Assembly: GCF_042679565.1 (NCBI RefSeq)
Contig: NZ_JBHTMY010000002.1
Span: forward strand, 1,164,497 to 1,228,496
Source of the DNA: Namhaeicola litoreus
GTDB taxonomy: Bacteria; Bacteroidota; Bacteroidia; Flavobacteriales; Flavobacteriaceae
Reading direction: 5' to 3'
Length of the DNA: 64,000 bases
The notes beneath the pieces are model-generated. The model was not told the origin of the DNA. It did no database searches and worked only from the letters and a program-made list of their open reading frames with translations. The translations under genes were made by a program, and so were the position numbers. Of this stretch, positions 36,839-45,927 are shown piece by piece; within the stretch, counting starts at the first letter, position 1; every line of letters starts with the position of its first letter.

Positions 36839-37657
36839 CTATACCAAAGCTGGGTTTTGTCTGAATGCTAATTCTTCGTCACTTTCAATACCCAAGGCTT
36901 CGTGTACATATTTAAAAGTAGAAAGTAATTCTGGTTTTCCGTCAACAATGGCAACATCGTGTTCAAAATGGGCGCTTGCTTTGCCATCGGCGGTTAAAAT
37001 TGTCCAACCATCGTTGAGTTGGTTTATTTTATGTGTACCTAAATTGATCATTGGTTCTATGGCAACTACCATCCCTTCAACAAATTTCTTTCCTCTACCA
37101 CGTCTACCATAATTGGGCATTTCAGGATCTTCGTGCATTTTTTTTCCTAGACCATGTCCTACCAATTCTCTCACCACACCATAACCATGTTGTTCTACAT
37201 AATTCTGAATGGCAAATCCCACATCACCTACACGATTTCCCGCTCTAAATTCTTTAATGCCAACATACAAGCTCTCTTTGGTAACCTGCAATAATTTTTT
37301 TATTTCAGAAGATACTTCACCCACCTCAAAAGTATAAGCGTGGTCTCCATAAAACTTATTCTTTAAGGCGCCACAATCAATAGAAATAATATCTCCTTCT
37401 TGCAAAGGATGCTTGTTTGGAATTCCGTGTACAATTTGGGCATTCGGACTCATACAAAGTGTATTTGGGAAATTGTATAAACCTAAAAATCCTGGTATTG
37501 CCCCATGGTCACGAATAAATTCTTCTGCCAATTTATCTAATTGTAAGGTGCTTACACCCGGTTTAACTTCTGAAGCCAACATGCCAAGTGTCTTAGAGAC
37601 TACCAAAGCACTTTCACGCATTAGTTCAATTTCTTCTCTTGTCTTTATTTTTATCAT
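36839..37657 (-). CDS. map: Type I methionine aminopeptidase
   Basis: 272 aa cytoplasmic enzyme that removes the initiator methionine. Metal-ligand segments are visible in order: ISIDCG (Asp), YGDHAYTF (Asp), GHGLGKKMHEDPEMP (His and nearby), VAIEPM (Glu) and SAHFEHD (Glu). Full length for type I without the extra zinc domain. A TATCTTTG -7 box on the minus strand at 37685-37678 precedes it by 20 bp. Confidence 0.96.
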   Translation of the reverse strand: MIKIKTREEIELMRESALVVSKTLGMLASEVKPGVSTLQLDKLAEEFIRDHGAIPGFLGLYNFPNTLCMSPNAQIVHGIPNKHPLQEGDIISIDCGALKNKFYGDHAYTFEVGEVSSEIKKLLQVTKESLYVGIKEFRAGNRVGDVGFAIQNYVEQHGYGVVRELVGHGLGKKMHEDPEMPNYGRRGRGKKFVEGMVVAIEPMINLGTHKINQLNDGWTILTADGKASAHFEHDVAIVDGKPELLSTFKYVHEALGIESDEELAFRQNPALV

Positions 37658-37677
37658 TCCGAAGTGTAATTTGCCTG

Positions 37678-37685
37678 CAAAGATA
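37678..37685 (-). promoter_or_regulatory. -7 box for map
   Basis: TATCTTTG on the minus strand, exact TAnnTTTG match, ending 20 bp before the map ATG. A terminator-like hairpin lies just upstream of it at 37710-37725. Confidence 0.5.
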
Positions 37686-37704
37686 CTTCAAAAATTGAAA
37701 GTAG

Positions 37705-37730
37705 GAAAAAGCCCAAAACCGGGCTCTTTT
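37705..37730. terminator. Terminator-like hairpin between divergent genes
   Basis: AGCCC-AAAACC-GGGCT (37710-37725) is preceded by five A residues and followed by CTTTT, so it could work on either strand. It lies in a divergent intergenic region where no known gene ends, between the map and amidohydrolase promoters. Confidence 0.5.
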
Positions 37731-37772
37731 GGAAAGGTTTAAGGTCATCATTTTAAGACTTAATAATTCGGT

Positions 37773-37780
37773 TATATTTG
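37773..37780 (+). promoter_or_regulatory. -7 box for the amidohydrolase gene
   Basis: TATATTTG is an exact consensus match, 19 bp before the GTG start at 37800. The -33 region reads TTTT rather than TTG. Confidence 0.5.
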
Positions 37781-37799
37781 TTCTACTAAATTTATTTTT

Positions 37800-39326
37800 G
37801 TGTTAAGATCAATTATTTTACTTTGCCTCATTCTCATCTCTTTTTCTTGTTCAGACAGGCGACTTCAGAAAGAGTATCCCAAGATTGATATTCAAATTAC
37901 AAACGCACTTATTTTAGATGGGGAAGGTAGTAAACCTGTAAAAGGCGATGTTTTCATTGTCGGCGATAAAATTGTCAAGATTTCACAAAAGAAAATCAGA
38001 CACGATCATATTTTAAAAACCATCGATGCGCGAGGTAAATATTTAGCTCCGGGATTTATCGATTTGCATTCGCATGGTGATCCACTTGAAACACCCGATT
38101 TCGAAAACTTTCTTGCCATGGGCGTCACTACTGTTTCATTGGGTCAGGATGGATTTTCGCCCAATTATAATGATTTGCAAGAATGGAAAGATAAAGTTGA
38201 AGGCACAGGAATAGCTCTAAACATTGCTATGTTTGTCGGACATGGCAGTTTACGAGAGCTATTTGGCATCAATGAAAAAACGCATCCAAGCCAAGAAGAG
38301 ATCATTGAGATGGCTGCATTGTTAGAACAGAACTTGAAAATTTGTTTTGGGATGAGCACAGGGTTAGAATATACACCGGGCTTGTATGCCGAACAAAATG
38401 AATTGCTTGAATTGGCTAAAATTGTGGGTAAAAATGACCGAATGATCATGAGTCATATGCGCAATGAAGATGATAATGCGCTGATTGAATCTATTGATGA
38501 GTTATTAGCGCAGGGCGAATTTTGTCGCGTTCATGTGGCACATCTAAAATCAGTTTATGGAAAAGGTTCTGAAAGGGCAGAGGAAATTTTAGATCATTTA
38601 TCAAATGCAAGAAACAGAGGTATTGATGTTACTGCAGATGTATATCCCTACACAGCAAGCTACACCGGAATCGCCATATTATTTCCGGATTGGTGTAAAA
38701 CAAACGAACAATTTGAGATCGCTAAAGTAGAAAGGAGAGAAGAGTTGAAAGATTTTATCAGAGCCAAAGTCAATTTCCGCAACGGACCTCAAGCCACACT
38801 ATTAGGAACCGAACCTTACAAAGGTAAAACACTATTAGATCTGGAGAAAGAAATGAGTAAACCTTTTGAGGAAATACTTATTGATGATATTGGGCCCGAA
38901 GGAGCCTCTGGGGCTTATTTTGTCATGAACGATACCCTACAAAACACGTTGATCAAGGATCCGAATATTGGGATTAGTTCTGATGGGAGTGAAACAAGTT
39001 TTCACCCACGAGGACATGGAACTTTTGCTAAAATCATTGAAGAATTTGTGGTAAAAAATGAAGTGCTCACCTTAGAAGCGGCTGTTCGAAAAATGACTTC
39101 TTATGCAGCGGATATCTTAAAAATCTCTGATCGGGGAAGAATAAAGGAAGGAATGAAAGCAGACCTCATTTTATTCGATCCTTACAAAGTAAAATCAAAT
39201 GCTACTTATAGTGATCCGTTTCAATTGTCAGAGGGTTTTGATCTCGTCATTGTAAACGGTAAGGTGGTAAGACAAAATGCTCAACTCAGTGGGGATAAAC
39301 CTGGAGTAGTATTGGATCCGAATTGA
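37800..39326 (+). CDS. Amidohydrolase lipoprotein (N-acyl-D-amino-acid deacylase family)
   Basis: 508 aa metal-dependent hydrolase with a lipobox (SFSC, Cys17) at the N-terminus; start codon GTG. The metal-site motif DLHSHGDP (HxH) is near residue 97, with HMRNEDD and HVAHLKS supplying later histidines and SSDGSE the conserved aspartate. The layout fits D-aminoacylases, which release D-amino acids from N-acyl derivatives. Related proteins act on other amides, so the substrate is tentative. Lipid-anchored, likely periplasmic. Convergent with a HAD gene 8 bp away. Confidence 0.85.
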   Translation: MLRSIILLCLILISFSCSDRRLQKEYPKIDIQITNALILDGEGSKPVKGDVFIVGDKIVKISQKKIRHDHILKTIDARGKYLAPGFIDLHSHGDPLETPDFENFLAMGVTTVSLGQDGFSPNYNDLQEWKDKVEGTGIALNIAMFVGHGSLRELFGINEKTHPSQEEIIEMAALLEQNLKICFGMSTGLEYTPGLYAEQNELLELAKIVGKNDRMIMSHMRNEDDNALIESIDELLAQGEFCRVHVAHLKSVYGKGSERAEEILDHLSNARNRGIDVTADVYPYTASYTGIAILFPDWCKTNEQFEIAKVERREELKDFIRAKVNFRNGPQATLLGTEPYKGKTLLDLEKEMSKPFEEILIDDIGPEGASGAYFVMNDTLQNTLIKDPNIGISSDGSETSFHPRGHGTFAKIIEEFVVKNEVLTLEAAVRKMTSYAADILKISDRGRIKEGMKADLILFDPYKVKSNATYSDPFQLSEGFDLVIVNGKVVRQNAQLSGDKPGVVLDPN

Positions 39327-39334
39327 TGGAAAAC

Positions 39335-39766
39335 TTAAGATTTAAGCCAACCGAATAAACCCTTTTTAACTTTCCTTTCAGGAGGTTTTTCTGTTTTGAG
39401 AAGAGTCTGGTATATTTCACCCCATCCCGGTAATCCGCCAACAGCACGATCATCTATAAATACATCAGCATTGATCTTACGGCTAACTTTGTTCGTAAAT
39501 TTTTCTTCTGGAAAACTGTTGTTCACAGCATAAAATTCTAGACCGTTCTTTTTACAAAAATCTACTGCTTCCTGAAGTTTTTCTCCATGACGGTATGTCC
39601 ATAGAATTAATCGATGTCCTTTTTTTTGAAGCTCTAAGAGGGTCTCGAAAGCAAATATTCTGGCAGGACCTATTCCTGGATATTGATCTTCAACAATGGT
39701 ACCGTCAAAATCAACCGCAATAATTAATGTGTTGCGTGGAATTGTTCTTAATTTCGGTTCAGACAT
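39335..39766 (-). CDS. HAD-type hydrolase (BT0820 family)
   Basis: 143 aa small HAD-superfamily protein close to the structurally known Bacteroides BT0820 family. Motif I is DFDGTIVED near residue 18, the second-site threonine lies in LWTYRHG, and the third-site acidic residues in NADVFIDDRAVGG. A phosphatase activity is expected, but no substrate is known. It follows gpmI by 32 bp on the same strand and may be read with it. Confidence 0.88.
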   Translation of the reverse strand: MSEPKLRTIPRNTLIIAVDFDGTIVEDQYPGIGPARIFAFETLLELQKKGHRLILWTYRHGEKLQEAVDFCKKNGLEFYAVNNSFPEEKFTNKVSRKINADVFIDDRAVGGLPGWGEIYQTLLKTEKPPERKVKKGLFGWLKS

Positions 39767-39798
39767 GCAGCAAATCTAAGAAAAATTGAACTATCAAT

Positions 39799-41322
39799 TT
39801 ACACTAATAATGATTTCTGTGTCATCTGTTCAGGTTGCTCAACTTTTAACAATTCCAAAATGGTCGGAGCAATATCTCCCAAAACGCCATCTTTGATTCC
39901 ACCGCTATAATTTTTATCGACTAAAATCAATGGAACCGGATTGGTTGTATGAGCCGTATTTGGTGAGCCATCTGGGTTGATCATTGTTTCGCTGTTACCA
40001 TGATCCGCGATAATGATACTGGTATAGTCGTTTTCAAGAGCAGTTGTGACTACTTCTTTTAAGCAGGAATCAACCGTTTCCGCCGCTTTTATTGCTGCTT
40101 CCATAACGCCCGTATGACCAACCATATCAGTATTGGCGAAATTGAGACAAATAAAGTCAGCTTCTCCCTTTTTTAATTCTGGTAAAATGGCTTCTTTGAT
40201 ATCATTCGCACTCATTTCCGGCTGTAAATCATAGGTAGCCACTTTTGGAGATGGGCATAAAAGTCTTTTTTCTCCTTCAAACTCTTTTTCTCTTCCACCG
40301 GAAAAGAAGAAAGTTACGTGTGGATATTTCTCAGTTTCAGCAATTCTGATCTGTTTTTTTTGATTGGCTTCCAAAACCTCACCCAGCGTATTTTCTAAAT
40401 TGTCTTTAGGGTAAATTACTTCGACATTTTTAAAAGTCTTGTCGTAATTGGTCATCGTCACATAGTGCAAAGGCATTTTGTGCATGCCAAATTCTTGAAA
40501 ATTTTCTTGTGATAATACCCTGGTTAACTGTCTACCGCGATCTGTTCTGAAATTGAAAAATAGAATTACATCATCTTCAGCGATCTTAGCAATAGGTTGG
40601 CCCTCTTTGTCAACCAAAATAATAGGCTTGATAAATTCGTCTGTTACGCCCTCATCATAACTTTTTTGAATACTTTCGGCCGCATTTTGAGAATGTTCTC
40701 CCACACCATTTACAACAGCATCATACGCCAATTTTACTCTGGCCCAACGCTGGTCTCTGTCCATTGCGTAATATCTCCCGACCACAGTTGCCAATTTTCC
40801 TGTTGTCTGATTCATAAAATCTTCCATGTCTTGAATAAATCCTTTACCAGACTTTGGATCACAATCCCGACCATCAGTAAAAGCATGTAGATAAACATTG
40901 TCAACTCCTGCTGCTTTCGCCGCTTTTAAAAGTCCTTTGGCGTGATTCATATGGGAATGGATTCCACCATCCGAAATCAAACCTAACAAGTGAATATTTT
41001 TACCATTCTTTTTTGCGTAATCAAAAGCATCCACCAAAACTTTTTCTTTGGCTAAAGATCCTGTCTCAACTGCTTTATTGATTTTTACAAAATCTTGAAA
41101 AACGATGCGCCCTGCACCTAGATTCATATGTCCTACTTCAGAGTTTCCCATTTGTCCTTCCGGTAAACCTACGTTTAGGCCATCCGTTCTTAGATTGGCA
41201 TGCGGATATTTTTCTATCAAACCATCAAAAAATGGCGTGTTGGCTTGGTATATTGCAGATACTTTTGGGTCTTGGGTATTTCCCCAACCGTCAAGAATTA
41301 TAAGGATAACTTTTTTAGACAT
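39799..41322 (-). CDS. gpmI: 2,3-bisphosphoglycerate-independent phosphoglycerate mutase
   Basis: 507 aa Mn-dependent mutase that interconverts 3- and 2-phosphoglycerate in glycolysis. The phospho-acceptor S61 lies in GNSEVGHMNLGAGR, and the early metal aspartate in LDGWG. C-terminal metal residues are in NTDMVGHTG and IIADHGN. Standard length, so complete. A TATCTTTG -7 box lies on the minus strand at 41352-41345. Monocistronic or shared with the downstream HAD gene. Confidence 0.97.
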   Translation of the reverse strand: MSKKVILIILDGWGNTQDPKVSAIYQANTPFFDGLIEKYPHANLRTDGLNVGLPEGQMGNSEVGHMNLGAGRIVFQDFVKINKAVETGSLAKEKVLVDAFDYAKKNGKNIHLLGLISDGGIHSHMNHAKGLLKAAKAAGVDNVYLHAFTDGRDCDPKSGKGFIQDMEDFMNQTTGKLATVVGRYYAMDRDQRWARVKLAYDAVVNGVGEHSQNAAESIQKSYDEGVTDEFIKPIILVDKEGQPIAKIAEDDVILFFNFRTDRGRQLTRVLSQENFQEFGMHKMPLHYVTMTNYDKTFKNVEVIYPKDNLENTLGEVLEANQKKQIRIAETEKYPHVTFFFSGGREKEFEGEKRLLCPSPKVATYDLQPEMSANDIKEAILPELKKGEADFICLNFANTDMVGHTGVMEAAIKAAETVDSCLKEVVTTALENDYTSIIIADHGNSETMINPDGSPNTAHTTNPVPLILVDKNYSGGIKDGVLGDIAPTILELLKVEQPEQMTQKSLLV

Positions 41323-41344
41323 AATGATGTTGTTTATTCGGCTG

Positions 41345-41352
41345 CAAAGATA
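41345..41352 (-). promoter_or_regulatory. -7 box for gpmI
   Basis: TATCTTTG on the minus strand, exact TAnnTTTG match, ending 22 bp before the gpmI ATG. No clear -33 TTG partner. Confidence 0.45.
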
Positions 41353-41463
41353 CGTAAGTATAGCTAATTGAACACCATTTTTCGAGGAAAGAAGTGTTTT
41401 AATTTAATCAAGAAAGCTTAAAATACATGAAGGGAAAGTATCTTGTAAATGGAGGAGATTATT

Positions 41464-43764
41464 TTAAAAGAAATAAGACAGATTCACTCCGAAATAATAG
41501 TTCAAAGGCTCTCCGGGATAATAATATCTAGGCGAGTTATTGCCAAATGCAGTAGCGTTTATTTGAAGCATAGAAGCGTATTTTTCATCAAAAAGATTAT
41601 TCATTCCGAAAAAGGCATCAAATCTAAAATTTTGAAAAAAAGCATTTTGATACCCAAGTTTTACATGAAGCAATTGGTACGAATCTGCAAAAATAGAATT
41701 TGCGTCGTTCACAGGTATTTCATCAATAAATTGGTACTGTAAAGTGCTATAAAACCCTGGTTTTGTTTGAAAAAATAATAAAGAGTTGAAAACAACCGGG
41801 GGCACTCCAGTAACTTTATTTCCCGAGAAATCATTATCTAAATCTTCAAAATCTTGAAATGTATAAAGATTATAACTAAAGGAATTTCTATGCTTAATCT
41901 GCCAAAAATCGGATGTAAGAAGGGGATAATTCAGGTCAATTTCTATTCCTACAAAATCGGTTTCCCCGGCATTAATACCAACAAATTCATCATCACCGGT
42001 TCTCCTGGCAACGAGTTGGTCTTTCACCTTCATCTGATAGAGAGACAAACTATAGTCTAATTTCAAGTTTTTAAAAGTTCCTCTGGCACCCATTTCAAAA
42101 TTCCAACCCGTTTCTGGTTTAATATTTTGATTGATTTGTCCGTCGGGTAGAAGGGTTTCTTCTAAAGTTGGCGGAGAAAAACCGTGGGCAATCGTGGCAT
42201 ATCCAACATGATTATCGAGATATTCATAGGAGAAACCGATTTTAGGAGAAAAAATATGCCCAAAGTTATAATTACCAGATGCGTTGTTTATTTCCTTATT
42301 GAACAGATCATCAAGTGTGTAAGTGGTATAATTCCAATTCATTCCCAAATGGAATTGTATTTTTTCTGTCAGCAAAAGTTTGGAATCGAAGAACAGGTTA
42401 AAAAATTGTCTATTTTCAACCAGATCAGAAATAATTTCACCTTTTACACTTCCCGATTCAGGTGGGAAATCGCGGTATAAATTTTCGAATGTTTGGTAAT
42501 CTTTTTTATCTCGAAATACTTCAAAACCAACCGTCCAATTTAAATTTTTGTTGAAAAGGATATGTTCTGAGAGGAATTTACTTCGCAGCCCAACAGACAA
42601 GGTGTTTTCTTCTAAAATATTAAAAGGCCGATCTTCATCACTGGCTAAAAAGGTGGAATAAATACTTGTTTTAAGAGATGATTTGTCGTTAACAGAATAA
42701 TTCCAAGAAAGACCAAATAAACCCTTTTGGTAATCTTCATTTCCTTTTGATGCTCCCCATGTAAAAGCAGCATCACTAGGATTATTTTTATACGTGTCAA
42801 AATCTAATGAACTCGGGATGTACGATTTTAGGCTGATATAATTACTTATAAAATTGAGCGTGTGTTTTTCACTTAAAAAATGGTTTGAGGTGAGGTTAAT
42901 AATTTGTTTGTCGAGTTGATTGTTTTCCCGATAACCTTCGCTTTCGGTATTAGAATACAAAAGATTCATGGCGCCATTTTTTAAGGGAAGATCGGATTGA
43001 ATACTGTATTTTCTCAAGCCAAAAGAGCCCATGGTAAATCGAATTTCTGGGTTAAAATAACTGATATTTCCTTTTTTCGGTATCCAATGGATAGTTCCGC
43101 CAAGACCAGCACCATAGGTGCTAGACGAAGGACCTTTGGTAATTTCTATACGTGCGATGGCATCCAATTCAAGATCGTCCATATTTGATTCACCAGAGCC
43201 ATTGGTTAGCGGAATATCTTGGTAATAGGCTCTAATTTTGCTGGTGCCGAACAAAGTTCTGGATCCAATTCCGCGTATGGTGATTCGGTTGGTGCTCAAT
43301 GTTCCGTTTTGCATAAAAACACCAGAAACTGAGTTGAGAATAGGTGCAATGTTGATGTTGTTTTGAATATTGATTTCATTTTTTTCTACAACTGTGGCGC
43401 CACCAGCATACGTTTTTAAAGAAGACGTAAAGTTATTTGAGGTTAATACGATTTCGTCGAGATCTTCGGACAAGGGGTACAAGTAAAACACTTCAAAAGA
43501 CTTTGAAATGATGATGGTATCTGTTTTAAAACCCTCTTTGACAAGTACGTATTTTCCCTCATCTGACAGATCAAACTCTCCTTGTAAATTGGTCTGATAA
43601 ACTTCGTTTTTTTTATTAGAAATAATCTCTGTTTGGCTTAGGGGAATTAGTTTTTCTCCATGAATAATTTTCCCGGCATATTGAGAATAACCAGCAAATG
43701 CATAAACAAATAAAATGTTAATTATTAAATGATTAAGAAATTTATTAGGGATTAACCACGCCAT
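41464..43764 (-). CDS. TonB-dependent outer-membrane receptor
   Basis: 766 aa. N-terminal signal, a short carboxypeptidase-regulatory-like beta domain (about 28-85), a plug domain (about 100-230; NRITIRGIGSR, IEITKGPSSSTYGAG) and a 22-strand barrel ending in aromatic Phe (LSYFF). The plug resembles FecA/siderophore-type receptors, but ligand is not evident and no Fur-type box lies before the operon. The gene starts 20 bp inside the M14 peptidase gene and so is translationally coupled to it, which points to import of a peptide or amino-sugar product. Confidence 0.93.
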   Translation of the reverse strand: MAWLIPNKFLNHLIINILFVYAFAGYSQYAGKIIHGEKLIPLSQTEIISNKKNEVYQTNLQGEFDLSDEGKYVLVKEGFKTDTIIISKSFEVFYLYPLSEDLDEIVLTSNNFTSSLKTYAGGATVVEKNEINIQNNINIAPILNSVSGVFMQNGTLSTNRITIRGIGSRTLFGTSKIRAYYQDIPLTNGSGESNMDDLELDAIARIEITKGPSSSTYGAGLGGTIHWIPKKGNISYFNPEIRFTMGSFGLRKYSIQSDLPLKNGAMNLLYSNTESEGYRENNQLDKQIINLTSNHFLSEKHTLNFISNYISLKSYIPSSLDFDTYKNNPSDAAFTWGASKGNEDYQKGLFGLSWNYSVNDKSSLKTSIYSTFLASDEDRPFNILEENTLSVGLRSKFLSEHILFNKNLNWTVGFEVFRDKKDYQTFENLYRDFPPESGSVKGEIISDLVENRQFFNLFFDSKLLLTEKIQFHLGMNWNYTTYTLDDLFNKEINNASGNYNFGHIFSPKIGFSYEYLDNHVGYATIAHGFSPPTLEETLLPDGQINQNIKPETGWNFEMGARGTFKNLKLDYSLSLYQMKVKDQLVARRTGDDEFVGINAGETDFVGIEIDLNYPLLTSDFWQIKHRNSFSYNLYTFQDFEDLDNDFSGNKVTGVPPVVFNSLLFFQTKPGFYSTLQYQFIDEIPVNDANSIFADSYQLLHVKLGYQNAFFQNFRFDAFFGMNNLFDEKYASMLQINATAFGNNSPRYYYPGEPLNYYFGVNLSYFF

Positions 43765-45205
43765 TTTTGATTCCGTTTACTCCTTTTTCTAAATCGAATA
43801 CAAAACCATTCACGATGGCATACTTTACAACATTGTTTTTCATTAAAACAAATGAAGGATTCTTTCCTATTTTTAGTTGAGATTCGGGTTGTTTTGAGTT
43901 TTTAAGAATGGCTACCTTATTTACATCTACAATATTTACAGGATAAAAAGTGAACTTATCACTTGAAGGAATTTCGCTCATTGCTACATTTGTATATCCT
44001 TTTTTCAAAAGTTCTTCAAAATTGAGATTATCCAATTCACTTGCAGAATTTAATATTTTTGGATAGGTTTCTCCTAGTTTAAATTCCAGATTCTCTGCGT
44101 CTATAGTTTGATAACCATAATAGGTCGATAAATCTCCCACTTCGACAATAGTCCCTGAATAATAGAATTCTGTTTCTTCTTTATTCGCGCGCTCGTTGTG
44201 CATAAAGCCGAGATCAACAGTGTAATTTTCTCCCAACAAATTAAAATTCACTTTTTCGACTTTTAAATCAAAAAGTTTTCTATCATTTTCAGGAATTTTT
44301 CCATATTCTTTCAAATCTGCTTTTTGATAAGAACCATTGGCAATACTTTGCAAGGCACTCAATATAGAAACATAATTTAGCTTTCTGATAAACTGTTTTT
44401 CAGGATCGTTTTGATAACCTCCAGATTCTATTAAAATGGCGCTGGTACCCCATTTTTGGATATTGTCTCCAAAGGCGCGTGGTTCAAAAGAATCGTCATA
44501 TCTACCCACTTGTCCTGGGGCATATTTTTGAAGGACCTTATTCATTTCAACAATTACTTTCATCGCATTACCACGAACATCGTTTATGGTTTTTTCATAA
44601 TTATAGGCGGGGGCTAAAAAAGAAATCGTAGCAGCTTTTTCGGTACGTTCGGCATTGTAATATTTGCTTTGATCGTGTAGGTTAAAACCAAAAACTGCAT
44701 TTAAACTATCTCTAGTATTTTTTAGGATGCGAGATTCAGGAGATTGTAATCTGAGTGCATCTCGGTTTATGTCTACTCCCAAAGCATTTCTCCTGGTGAA
44801 CTTTTCAGCACCATCCGGGTTCAGCATAGGGATAAAATGCAAATTTAGTTTAGACAATAGCTCTTTATTTGATTTCAAATAATTGAATATATCAAATAGA
44901 GCCATGGTTGCTGTTGATTCATCTCCATGCATTTGAGACCAAAGCAAAACGGTAGTTTTTCCTGTTCCAACACTTACCATAGAAATACTTCTTCCCTCAA
45001 TAGATTCTCCTAGTTTTTTTAACGAAAAACCATTCTCTTTTTCCAGAGAAGAGAGTAATGGTTGAATATCACTATGTTTAAATCTTCGATTTTTTATAGT
45101 CTTTTCGTGATATTGATCGTATTCTTTATAGAAAACATCACTATTAATTTGGGCAGAGGAGTTGCAAATAATAAAAATTGTCAATAAGGTCAAAAGGTAT
45201 TTCAT
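43745..45205 (-). CDS. M14 family zinc carboxypeptidase
   Basis: 486 aa from the ATG at 45205 (MKYLLTLLTIF), chosen because it begins a signal peptide ending NSSAQ; an ORF upstream to 45316 overlaps the amidase gene and is discounted. Zinc ligands H93, E96 (HGDE) and H177 (LHDQ), catalytic E260 (LIESGGYQ). Periplasmic. Near-overlap with both neighbours (amidase stop 4 bp upstream, TonB receptor overlapping by 20 bp) defines a tight operon likely to trim peptide stems. Confidence 0.9.
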   Translation of the reverse strand: MKYLLTLLTIFIICNSSAQINSDVFYKEYDQYHEKTIKNRRFKHSDIQPLLSSLEKENGFSLKKLGESIEGRSISMVSVGTGKTTVLLWSQMHGDESTATMALFDIFNYLKSNKELLSKLNLHFIPMLNPDGAEKFTRRNALGVDINRDALRLQSPESRILKNTRDSLNAVFGFNLHDQSKYYNAERTEKAATISFLAPAYNYEKTINDVRGNAMKVIVEMNKVLQKYAPGQVGRYDDSFEPRAFGDNIQKWGTSAILIESGGYQNDPEKQFIRKLNYVSILSALQSIANGSYQKADLKEYGKIPENDRKLFDLKVEKVNFNLLGENYTVDLGFMHNERANKEETEFYYSGTIVEVGDLSTYYGYQTIDAENLEFKLGETYPKILNSASELDNLNFEELLKKGYTNVAMSEIPSSDKFTFYPVNIVDVNKVAILKNSKQPESQLKIGKNPSFVLMKNNVVKYAIVNGFVFDLEKGVNGIKNGVVNP

Positions 45206-45209
45206 GTGC

Positions 45210-45869
45210 TTAATTTTTGGCTGGGATGGGTTGCCAGTTATATTTTTTTGTTGCTTTTCTAATGTTATTAATAAACTCTTCTCCGGGGTCGGTTTTTTCA
45301 GTTCTATACCCGTCATCTTTTTCTAACCAAAGAGGATGGTTTTCAAAAAGAGTATATTCGTAATGCCCGATCACATATTCTATGGCAGGATATTTTTTCT
45401 TTAAATAGTCGATAAGTTTAATGTTTGATTTTAATTGAGCCTGCGTCAATGGTTTGTTTTCTGAGCCTCCTACATTTTCTATACCTATAGCACAGTAATT
45501 TAATCCGATTACGTGGCGCGCCATATAATCCTCTGGCATCAAACGATAAATAGTTCCATCTTGATCTACAAGAAATTGAGAAGATACATTTAACGCTCCG
45601 GCACTTATAATCTCTGGTCGCCAGTTAGGCAACTTGCTGTCTTCGAAAGCAGCAAAGGATTTATCGAGTGTAGGTATAGCCGTCCAATGCACAACTACCA
45701 TTTTGGGCTCGATTACTGGACTCAGTTGTTTGAGATTGTAATGTTCGTCCAAATATTGAAGGGTCAGATCAATTCTTTCTTGATCAAATCTTATTGGTTT
45801 ATCAGTTATTTCGATTGATTTACAAGAAAAGAATAGAAAGGCAATCACAGCCGAAAATAAAAAGCGCAT
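45210..45869 (-). CDS. N-acetylmuramoyl-L-alanine amidase (Amidase_2) lipoprotein
   Basis: 219 aa. Lipobox FFSC (Cys16) anchors it to a membrane; probable AmiD-like enzyme that cleaves the amide between MurNAc and L-Ala. Zinc-site segments: VVVHWTA (H61), RHVIGLNYCAIGIENVG, and the YVIGHYEYT region, with TEKTDPGEE near the end. First gene of an operon with the M14 carboxypeptidase and the TonB receptor. Together they suggest degradation of murein fragments at the cell surface and uptake of the products (inference). Confidence 0.9.
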   Translation of the reverse strand: MRFLFSAVIAFLFFSCKSIEITDKPIRFDQERIDLTLQYLDEHYNLKQLSPVIEPKMVVVHWTAIPTLDKSFAAFEDSKLPNWRPEIISAGALNVSSQFLVDQDGTIYRLMPEDYMARHVIGLNYCAIGIENVGGSENKPLTQAQLKSNIKLIDYLKKKYPAIEYVIGHYEYTLFENHPLWLEKDDGYRTEKTDPGEEFINNIRKATKKYNWQPIPAKN

Positions 45870-45927
45870 ATCATTTTTTACGCAATAATAAAGATTTTAA
45901 AGCATCTTTCTAGATCTTAACTAAAAA

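Noticed and set aside
42184..42480. 98-codon plus-strand ORF inside the TonB receptor gene
   Set aside because: Antisense shadow of the receptor coding sequence.
41464..43764. TonB receptor as an iron-siderophore receptor
   Set aside because: No Fur-type box before the operon and its partners are murein-type hydrolases; plug similarity alone is not enough.
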